Source: Chitinophaga pinensis (GTDB lineage: Bacteria > Bacteroidota > Bacteroidia > Flavobacteriales_D > Crocinitomicaceae). Taken from it: a DNA stretch of 6,101 nucleotides. Location: contig CAMBRH010000218.1 of the NCBI GenBank assembly GCA_945870115.1, forward strand, positions 1 to 6,101. The letters run 5' to 3'. Under the pieces are notes generated by a model, which made no database searches, was not told where the DNA came from, and saw nothing but the letters and a program-made list of their open reading frames with translations. The translations under genes were made by a program, and so were the position numbers. This document shows positions 1-4,327 of this stretch, piece by piece (the first letter of the stretch is position 1; every line of letters begins with the position of its first letter).

Positions 1-367
1 TATCAGTTTTTGCAGATGAACTCGCTTTCAAAGAAAGACAATTTATACTTTGCATAAATTCCTCAATTTCAGGAACGGAAAACGTTCCAGAATTACTTTT
101 GATTTCGGTTAACAAATATTTTGCTCTTTCTTGAAATTCTGAAATTGGAATACGAAAAATTTCTTCGTTGCCCGAAATTACAACAATATCGTCCTCAATT
201 GAATATTCAAAATTTCCATTGACTTCGGTACGAAGTATTCTTAAAATTGGATAAACAAGATTTTCAAATTTTTTTATTTCACTATTTCCAGGGTGTAATT
301 CTTTGTCGCCCAAAAGTTTAAATAACGCATAAATTTCGCTCCATTCTCCTTTATTTCCTGTTATCAT
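1..367 (-). CDS. HpaII-family type II restriction endonuclease, N-terminal 122 residues (partial)
   Basis: This is the start of a restriction endonuclease that continues past the left edge. The reading frame is open from the ATG at 367-365 to position 1, giving 122 codons with no stop. Residues 3-22 read TGNKGEWSEIYALFKLLGDK, which I recognise as the N-terminal signature of the R.HpaII family (Pfam RE_HpaII); the family is roughly 360 residues long, so about a third is visible. Family knowledge: R.HpaII cleaves both strands at CCGG unless the site is methylated. The ATG overlaps the methyltransferase stop (ATGA, 364-367), so the two genes are probably one transcript with coupled translation, methyltransferase first. 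The last visible residues (KASSAKTD) approach the region where I would expect catalytic acidic residues, but the active site itself is outside the window. Family assignment is firm; whether the gene is intact and active cannot be seen. Confidence 0.88.
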   Translation of the reverse strand, partial: MITGNKGEWSEIYALFKLLGDKELHPGNSEIKKFENLVYPILRILRTEVNGNFEYSIEDDIVVISGNEEIFRIPISEFQERAKYLLTEIKSNSGTFSVPEIEEFMQSINCLSLKASSSAKTD

Positions 368-1635
368 TTCTGTTTATTTCCAATTAGTTTTAAAATTTCT
401 TTCGCAGTTGCTTGAATAGCAGGAACAGCAACTGAGTTTCCGAATTGCTTATAGGCTGATGCATCCGCAACGGGAATAATAAAATTGTCCGGAAATCCTT
501 GTAATCTTGCCCATTCTCTTGGTGTCATTTTTCTAATTCCTTCACGATTTACAGTTCCTTTTATATGAGTTGTAGGTGTGAAATCTGTAATTCTGTGATC
601 TAAAACTAAATTTCGTTCTCTTCCCATCCCACCAACAACAATAGCATTGCTAATTCCTTCATCAGGAATTATTGCGTAGCCAAATCCATTTCCTTTTCCT
701 TCGTGTCGAGCTTTATGATTTATTAAAGTTTGAACGTATTGAGTTGACAAAAAGTACTTTGTCGGTGGTACATTTAGTTCTTTTATTTGAGAAAATGTAA
801 CTTTTTTATTTATTGATTTTGGATAGTCAAAATTATCAATTCCTAAATCGTTTCTAAAACCAACAATATAAATTCGTTCTCTATTTTGTGGAACGCCAAA
901 ATCTTTTGCGTTAATGATTTGAGGTTCTGGAACGAAATAATCCAAATCATTTCTCAAAACATTTAAAATTGTAGCCAATGTTTTTCCACCATTATGATTT
1001 CGTAAACCTTTCACATTTTCTAAAAAAATTGCTTTAGGTTTCTTTCTTTTTATAATTTCTGCAACATCAAAAAACAATGTACCTCTCGTATCTTCAAAAC
1101 CTCCTCGCTTTCCAGCAATAGAAAAAGCTTGACAAGGAAAACCTGCACAAAGCAAGTCGAAACTGTCTGGAATAAATGATTTTGTTTCCTCCTTTGTGAT
1201 GTCTCCAAAAGGTCTTTCTCCAAAGTTGGCTTTGTAAGTTCTTTTTGCTTCTTTATCCCATTCACTAGTGAAAACGCATTTTCCACCTAAATTTTGCATT
1301 GCCAATCTGAAACCTCCAATTCCTGCAAAAAGGTCAATAAATTTGAATTTAGGATTTTCTACTGGTGGAAATGGAATTTCAAAAGTGTCAAAAATCCCAT
1401 ATTGTAAAGCTTCTTCTGCTACAAAATTCGTGATTTCCTCATCAGGAAATTTGTATTGCAAAATTTCTTTAGTATATTTTATAGCATCTTTTTTGAAAAA
1501 TTGTGAAACTCCGTTTTTGTTGTTGTGCAAAAAGTGAGTAATAATCGCTTCCTTGTTGTTTTCAGGTTCAAAATGTTTTATTTTGTATTCTTTCTCAAAT
1601 ACTTTTTCGAGCGATATTTTCTCTTTTTGTTTCAT
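364..1635 (-). CDS. C5-cytosine DNA methyltransferase, M.HpaII-like (CCGG predicted)
   Basis: This 423-residue enzyme transfers a methyl group from S-adenosylmethionine to C5 of cytosine in DNA and protects host DNA from the partner endonuclease. All diagnostic motifs are present in order: motif I DLFAGIGG (about 101-108), motif IV GFPCQAFS with catalytic Cys168, motif VI ENV (206-208), motif VIII QNRER (250-254), motif IX around MTPREWARLQGFPD (370-383) and motif X QFGNSVAVPA (397-406). The variable target-recognition region (about 285-365), including IVVGGMGRER, closely resembles M.HpaII as I remember it, so the predicted target is CCGG with the inner C methylated. I chose the ATG at 1635-1633; a TTG at 1662 is in frame but is a poor start and overlaps a possible -7 element. 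About 95 residues precede motif I, longer than the roughly 40 I recall in M.HpaII; their function is unknown. The stop overlaps the endonuclease start by 4 bp. Confidence 0.96.
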   Translation of the reverse strand: MKQKEKISLEKVFEKEYKIKHFEPENNKEAIITHFLHNNKNGVSQFFKKDAIKYTKEILQYKFPDEEITNFVAEEALQYGIFDTFEIPFPPVENPKFKFIDLFAGIGGFRLAMQNLGGKCVFTSEWDKEAKRTYKANFGERPFGDITKEETKSFIPDSFDLLCAGFPCQAFSIAGKRGGFEDTRGTLFFDVAEIIKRKKPKAIFLENVKGLRNHNGGKTLATILNVLRNDLDYFVPEPQIINAKDFGVPQNRERIYIVGFRNDLGIDNFDYPKSINKKVTFSQIKELNVPPTKYFLSTQYVQTLINHKARHEGKGNGFGYAIIPDEGISNAIVVGGMGRERNLVLDHRITDFTPTTHIKGTVNREGIRKMTPREWARLQGFPDNFIIPVADASAYKQFGNSVAVPAIQATAKEILKLIGNKQK

Positions 1636-1651
1636 TGTATAAAATAAGATG

Positions 1652-1676
1652 CTAAAGTACAAAAAAATAAAAACAA
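1652..1676 (-). promoter_or_regulatory. possible promoter of the methyltransferase-endonuclease operon
   Basis: On the minus strand TACTTTAG (1659-1652) differs by one base from the Bacteroidetes -7 consensus TAnnTTTG, and a TTG lies upstream at 1676-1674. The spacer is only 14 bp, shorter than the usual 17-23, and is almost pure T. If used, the leader to the ATG at 1635 would be only about 10-15 nt. Weak call from pattern only. Confidence 0.25.
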
Positions 1677-1736
1677 TTTTTAAAATTCTTTAGTTTATGA
1701 TGCTATTTTTTTGGATTTGGTTCTTTCTAAAGTGAA

Positions 1737-1816
1737 GCATAACGTTTTCGCACTAGTCTACCTTGCGCTTTCTCTCGATTATGAGCGTGTGTAATTTTTC
1801 TATCTGTGATTTAGGC
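1737..1816 (-). other. attC-like imperfect palindrome of higher GC (tentative)
   Basis: Read on the minus strand, this 80-bp segment starts with GCCTAAA at the stop codon of the small secreted-protein gene and ends with GTTATGC. Its outer ends are imperfectly complementary: GCATAAC against GCCTAAA, 5 of 7 bases. A central CGCT/AGCG stem is in exact register with the ends. The segment is richer in GC than the flanking non-coding DNA. Integron attC sites have this placement (just after a gene's stop), size and end-to-end symmetry, but the canonical GTTRRRY core is not matched exactly and overall pairing is little above chance. It could equally be unrelated non-coding DNA or the scar of an island junction. 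Confidence 0.2.
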
Positions 1817-2218
1817 ACATTTATTTTTACGATAATTATCAAAATGTTTTCTTTGTCGAAGTTGTCTTTTAGTAAGAGAAATTTCAGGTTCGATGAGAAT
1901 ATTTAAAAAGGTAAATTCAAAGTCTCTAATAATTATTTCACAAATCTTTAAAGTTCTTCCTGAAGAAACTTTCACTTCTATATCATATAATCCCAGCTTT
2001 AAATAGCAGTTTTTGTCTTTAGATGTAAAGGTGAAATATTGCTTTGATTGTGTTTTATGATAGGTAAAGGAAATTTCTATTGCAAGCGAGTCAATCGGTT
2101 TATTGTCTTGTAGATTACCTGTTTCATTTTTTTCCGCAGACAATCTTAATGTACCTTGTTGAGCAAAGGATACAAGTCCTATAACTAAGAAAATTATTGA
2201 TAAAATTTGTTTAATCAT
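1811..2218 (-). CDS. small secreted protein of unknown function
   Basis: This 135-residue protein is not one I recognise. Residues 1-20 form a typical flavobacterial signal peptide: positively charged MIKQ, a hydrophobic core (about 5-17) and a likely cleavage after FAQ, so the product should be exported. The mature part alternates short beta-type segments; YLKLGLYDIEVKV (about 72-84) followed by LNILIEP (105-111) is reminiscent of a carboxypeptidase-regulatory-like or transthyretin-like beta-sandwich, but this is a structural guess. The C-terminus is strongly basic (about 117-133, seven Arg or Lys in KRQLRQRKHFDNYRK). The ATG at 2218-2216 is chosen because it places the signal peptide at the N-terminus and lies about 25 nt below a predicted transcription start. 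The gene appears to be transcribed alone, 149 bp downstream of the SanA-like gene on the same strand. Confidence 0.75.
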   Translation of the reverse strand: MIKQILSIIFLVIGLVSFAQQGTLRLSAEKNETGNLQDNKPIDSLAIEISFTYHKTQSKQYFTFTSKDKNCYLKLGLYDIEVKVSSGRTLKICEIIIRDFEFTFLNILIEPEISLTKRQLRQRKHFDNYRKNKCA

Positions 2219-2249
2219 ATTTCAAGTTAACTTTAAAATTAATCTTCAT

Positions 2250-2257
2250 CAAATATA
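2250..2257 (-). promoter_or_regulatory. Bacteroidetes-type -7 promoter element of the small secreted-protein gene
   Basis: TATATTTG on the minus strand matches the Bacteroidetes -7 consensus TAnnTTTG exactly. It lies 31 bp upstream of the ATG at 2218, which would give a leader of about 25 nt. No clear TTTG or TTG is found at the -33 position, where the sequence reads GCGTTTAC. Confidence 0.45.
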
Positions 2258-2337
2258 TTAAAATTTCCTTGTAAACGCTAAAAATAAATCTAAAACTTGA
2301 TTTAAACTACCCGAATAGAAATAAAAGTGTAAATTTT

Positions 2338-2352
2338 ATTCATAACTCAGAA
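2338..2352. repeat. 15-bp direct repeat, copy 1
   Basis: ATTCATAACTCAGAA occurs here, 15 bp beyond the stop of the SanA-like gene, and again identically at 4311-4325 just before the symporter start. A shorter form, TTCATAACTCA, spans the start codon of the secreted-protein gene at 3646-3656. Phrases of the type ATTCATAACTC are common between flavobacterial genes, so this may be a dispersed intergenic motif and not the trace of one duplication event. Confidence 0.6.
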
Positions 2353-2367
2353 TTCTTCATTCAAAAA

Positions 2368-3024
2368 CTATTTTATTTCAATCGTTTCCCCTAGAAATTT
2401 TGGATCTTTTCCGAAGATTAAATCCAAAAGCATATTAATTCGGGCAAATTTTTCTCTTAATTTTACTTTAAAGCCAAGGTTTGCAGAAACATCCTTTGCG
2501 TTGAAACCAATCATTTCTAAATCGTATTTTTTGGCGATGTAAATGGCTCTTTCATTATGAAATTTTTGAGAAATAACGGTCATTTTTTTGAGAAGAAACA
2601 CTTTTTTTGCTCGAATGACAGAATCCAAGGTTCTGAAACCCGCGTAATCTAGAAAAATTCTTTCAGCAGGAATTCCAAGGGCAATTAAATCTGCTTTCAT
2701 CATTTCTGGTTCGTTGTATTCCACATGACCATTATCACCACTGATTAAAATAAATTTGATTTTTTTATTTTTGTACAATTCAAAAGTGGCCGAAATTCGA
2801 TTTGAATAATATGGATTTTCTGCACCATGTTTTAAATGTTTTGCAGTTCCTAACAGCAAGCCAACTTCATTGTAAGGAATATCTAAAACAGAATCATAAG
2901 TCTGATTTTTAGCCTTGTAACTTACATAATAATCAAACATAAAAATTGAAATCACTCCAAAAATCAGCGAAATAAAAAGAAAATAGATTATTCTTTTGAA
3001 GGTGAAAAGTGATTTTAGTTTCAT
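2368..3024 (-). CDS. sanA: SanA/YdcF-family (DUF218) membrane-anchored envelope protein
   Basis: This 218-residue protein belongs to the SanA branch of the DUF218 family. Escherichia coli SanA affects envelope permeability to vancomycin; its biochemical activity is not established. One N-terminal membrane segment (about 11-33) anchors a domain that should lie on the periplasmic side. Recognisable family motifs are GLLLGT (55-60), SGDN (95-98), YNEP (103-106), DYAGFRT (126-132) and SQKFHNERA (152-160), in the usual order and spacing. Polar residues in these motifs (Asp97, Asn98, Glu105, Asp126, Arg131, His156) are conserved as in SanA and probably line the pocket. Length is normal for the family and nothing looks broken. 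The ATG at 3024 overlaps the stop of the upstream secreted-protein gene (ATGA, 3021-3024), so the two are probably translationally coupled, and that partner may also act in the envelope. The gene symbol follows E. coli usage; flavobacterial paralogues exist. Confidence 0.9.
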   Translation of the reverse strand: MKLKSLFTFKRIIYFLFISLIFGVISIFMFDYYVSYKAKNQTYDSVLDIPYNEVGLLLGTAKHLKHGAENPYYSNRISATFELYKNKKIKFILISGDNGHVEYNEPEMMKADLIALGIPAERIFLDYAGFRTLDSVIRAKKVFLLKKMTVISQKFHNERAIYIAKKYDLEMIGFNAKDVSANLGFKVKLREKFARINMLLDLIFGKDPKFLGETIEIK

Positions 3025-3650
3025 TCGATGTAGATTTTGTGTTTTATAGTTTTTGCATGACCATAATGACCTTCAATTTTTAAATATGAATTTTGTTTTA
3101 AATCTTTAATTTTAAGTTTTAATTCTTCATTCATTATTTTAGAATAACAATAAGTATCATAAATAAGTCTATTTTCTTCATTATAAATAGAAATTGAAAA
3201 TTTAGCTTCAACATTTAAATTTTGAAAAAGTATTGTATTTAAAAATCCAATTTGAAGAATGGGGCTTGAAAGAATTTCATCTACCTTTGCACTTGTGTCA
3301 TTAATTTCTCCAATTGTAGGAATTAATCGTGGAAAAGGAATTACTGTATATGCTTTTTTGAAAACCAATTTGTCATTTTGAAAAATAGAAATGGTATCAA
3401 TCTCATTTTTAAAAAGACTATTTACTAAAATCGTAATTTTTTTACTTTTCAAAGTATCAATAACACTATGATATTTTGAATGAACTTCATAACTTTTGAA
3501 TTTAGCTAATCCTTTAATTCCAAAAACATTTCGATAACCAATTAAAAGAATATTTGTATCAGGATTTAGATATTCTGGTGAAACCAATGTCACTTGACAA
3601 TTTAATGAATTTACTGCAAAAAAGGAAAATATAAAAAGCAGTTTTTTCAT
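3021..3650 (-). CDS. secreted protein with possible GldM C-terminal-like domains
   Basis: This 209-residue exported protein has a signal peptide (about 1-19: MKKLL, a hydrophobic core, cleavage probably near NCQ). Cys18 is preceded by SLN, a poor lipobox, so a lipoprotein is less likely. The mature part reads like the C-terminal domains of the gliding and type IX secretion protein GldM. VTLVSPEYLN followed by IGYRNVFGI (about 20-45) resembles the segment GldM has after VVSP..MN (YRGVDNP..I). FPRLIPTIGEI (106-116) resembles the PxP-x-iGG domain junction. The last 80 residues follow the pattern of its final beta domain, including LKIKDLKQNSYLKIEG (178-193). This is a fold-level resemblance from memory, not a proven match, and GldM itself is about twice as long with an N-terminal membrane helix that is absent here. 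It is the first gene of an operon with the SanA-like gene (4-bp overlap). Its nearest promoter match lies in the adjoining IS remnant. Confidence 0.75.
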   Translation of the reverse strand: MKKLLFIFSFFAVNSLNCQVTLVSPEYLNPDTNILLIGYRNVFGIKGLAKFKSYEVHSKYHSVIDTLKSKKITILVNSLFKNEIDTISIFQNDKLVFKKAYTVIPFPRLIPTIGEINDTSAKVDEILSSPILQIGFLNTILFQNLNVEAKFSISIYNEENRLIYDTYCYSKIMNEELKLKIKDLKQNSYLKIEGHYGHAKTIKHKIYIE

Positions 3651-3672
3651 AACTCAACATTAATAACCCAAC

Positions 3673-3706
3673 ATTTGTAAGTCCCTAAAAGATGTTGACC
3701 GTTTTT
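3673..3706 (+). repeat. IS left terminal inverted repeat
   Basis: It begins ATTTGTAAGTCC and ends TTGACCGTTTTT. It pairs with the reverse complement of 4265-4298, which begins ATTTGAACTTCC and ends TTGACCATTTTT, in perfect register over 34 positions. The conserved inner block and the TG within the first bases fit IS3-family ends. Confidence 0.7.
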
Positions 3707-3712
3707 AAAACA

Positions 3713-3720
3713 CAAATATA
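3713..3720 (-). promoter_or_regulatory. -7 promoter match inside the IS left end, reading outward
   Basis: TATATTTG on the minus strand matches TAnnTTTG exactly, 63 bp upstream of the secreted-protein ATG at 3650, predicting a leader of about 55 nt. It is the only perfect match I see between that start and the IS interior. No -33 TTG is evident (upstream reads CTTTTTTTCCCCG). If used, the IS drives the secreted-protein and sanA operon. Confidence 0.35.
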
Positions 3721-4160
3721 TGTTAAAAACGGGGAAAAAAAGTAAGAAATTTGAGGAAATTTTCTGATGATTTTAACTTAAAAATTGCAAAAGAATATGA
3801 AAGTGGTGAGTTATCTATTTCACAATTTAGTAAAATTTACGATAATCGTTTACCAACTATTTAAAATTGGATTTATATGTTTTCAAAATATAATGAAAAA
3901 TCTAATCAAGTTGTGGATTAAAAGACAGTAATATGGATTTGCTAAAGTTAATGGAGCAGCGAATAAGAGATCTAGAAATGGCTGTTATCCAAAAAAATGT
4001 ATTATTATATGGCGCCAAAAACTAGTTAAATGAGATAAATTTTTTGAAATATTTAAATATTATCGATAAAGAAATAGATTTAATGCAAAATACCAAACAT
4101 GTTGTTTCAAACGATTACGAAAAAAGAAAACATAAATCACTAAGAAAAAGAAATTTGTAA
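3720..4160 (+). pseudogene. degenerate IS3-family orfA (transposase helix-turn-helix subunit)
   Basis: Fragments of an IS3-type orfA are spread over two shifted frames and carry stops. The reading begins at the ATG at 3720 (MLKTGKKSKKF), shifts near 3760, continues as FSDDFNLKIAKEYESGEL, then SISQFSKIYDNRLPTI, and meets TAA at 3862 where NWIYMFSKYNEK shows a Tyr codon (TIYNW in relatives) has become a stop. It then stops or shifts near 3916, resumes as KDSNMDLLKLMEQRIRDLEM, meets TAG at 4023, and continues as EINFLKYLNIIDKEIDL to TAA at 4158. Helix-turn-helix DNA-binding and leucine-zipper regions typical of OrfA can still be read. With two frameshifts and two internal stops it cannot make a functional protein. 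The family call rests on recognising the protein pattern and its place just inside a terminal repeat. Confidence 0.8.
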
Positions 4161-4264
4161 TCAGCATTTGAAAAATCTTTCGTAATTTTGAAGTCCAAAA
4201 AAGGAACGTCTGCTCATCATTTTTACGCATAGGAAATAGGTTGAAAAAGAAATTATTTATTAAC

Positions 4265-4298
4265 AAAAATGGTCAATTATATTTTTGGAAGTTCAAAT
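4265..4298 (-). repeat. IS right terminal inverted repeat
   Basis: This is the inverted partner of 3673-3706, with 23 of 34 positions identical, including 11 of 12 in the inner block (AAAAATGGTCAA on the plus strand, 4265-4276). The outermost part is richer in A and T than the left copy, consistent with decay. Confidence 0.65.
4280..4287 (+). promoter_or_regulatory. -7 promoter match in the IS right end, upstream of the symporter gene
   Basis: TATTTTTG matches TAnnTTTG exactly and lies 40 bp upstream of the ATG at 4328, giving a leader of about 33 nt. It is inside the right terminal repeat of the IS remnant. No good -33 TTG is present at 17-23 bp upstream. Confidence 0.4.
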
Positions 4299-4310
4299 TA
4301 CAAACTCTTA

Positions 4311-4325
4311 ATTCATAACTCAGAA
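4311..4325. repeat. 15-bp direct repeat, copy 2
   Basis: Identical to 2338-2352 (ATTCATAACTCAGAA). Here it fills the leader directly before the symporter ATG, with only two bases between, so it would be part of the mRNA around the ribosome entry site. The two copies bracket the SanA-like operon and the IS remnant. Confidence 0.6.
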
Positions 4326-4327
4326 AA

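Larger units (their letters stand above)
3673..4298 (+). mobile_element. IS3-family insertion sequence remnant, internally deleted
   Basis: This is a decayed insertion sequence of about 626 bp; intact IS3-family elements are usually 1.2-1.5 kb. It is bounded by imperfect terminal inverted repeats (3673-3706 and 4265-4298), with 23 of 34 positions identical without gaps, the best block being TTGACC followed by R and five T. Inside the left end is a broken orfA (3720-4160). Only about 100 bp separate orfA from the right repeat, so nearly all of orfB (the DDE integrase-like transposase) has been lost. The exact outer ends are uncertain by a few bases and no convincing target-site duplication is visible. 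It occupies nearly the whole gap between two divergent operons and must be immobile on its own. Confidence 0.75.

Noticed and set aside
1050..1286. Minus-strand open frame of 78 codons inside the methyltransferase gene
   Set aside because: It lies wholly within the well-supported methyltransferase frame, and its translation has no domain signature.
1268..1537. Plus-strand open frame of 89 codons antisense to the methyltransferase
   Set aside because: It is a shadow of the conserved motif I and N-terminal region on the other strand, with no promoter or protein signature of its own.
1636..1662. In-frame TTG start adding nine residues to the methyltransferase
   Set aside because: TTG starts are uncommon in this phylum, the added residues (MYFSILFYT) have no family counterpart, and the stretch overlaps a possible -7 element; the ATG at 1635 is preferred.
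2320..2340. Perfect 7-bp stem (AATAAAA/TTTTATT) with a 7-nt loop, considered as a terminator after the SanA-like gene
   Set aside because: The stem contains only A-T pairs and would be very unstable; such matches are expected in DNA this rich in A and T, and no U-tract of clear length follows.
4060..4266. Minus-strand open frame of 68 codons
   Set aside because: It is antisense to the decayed orfA and the right end of the IS; its Phe- and Asn-rich translation reflects A-rich DNA on the opposite strand and not a real membrane protein.
3670..4301. Target-site duplication around the IS remnant
   Set aside because: The flanks (AAC on the left, TAC on the right, or nearby ATT/AAT choices) do not match cleanly at any consistent pair of end positions.
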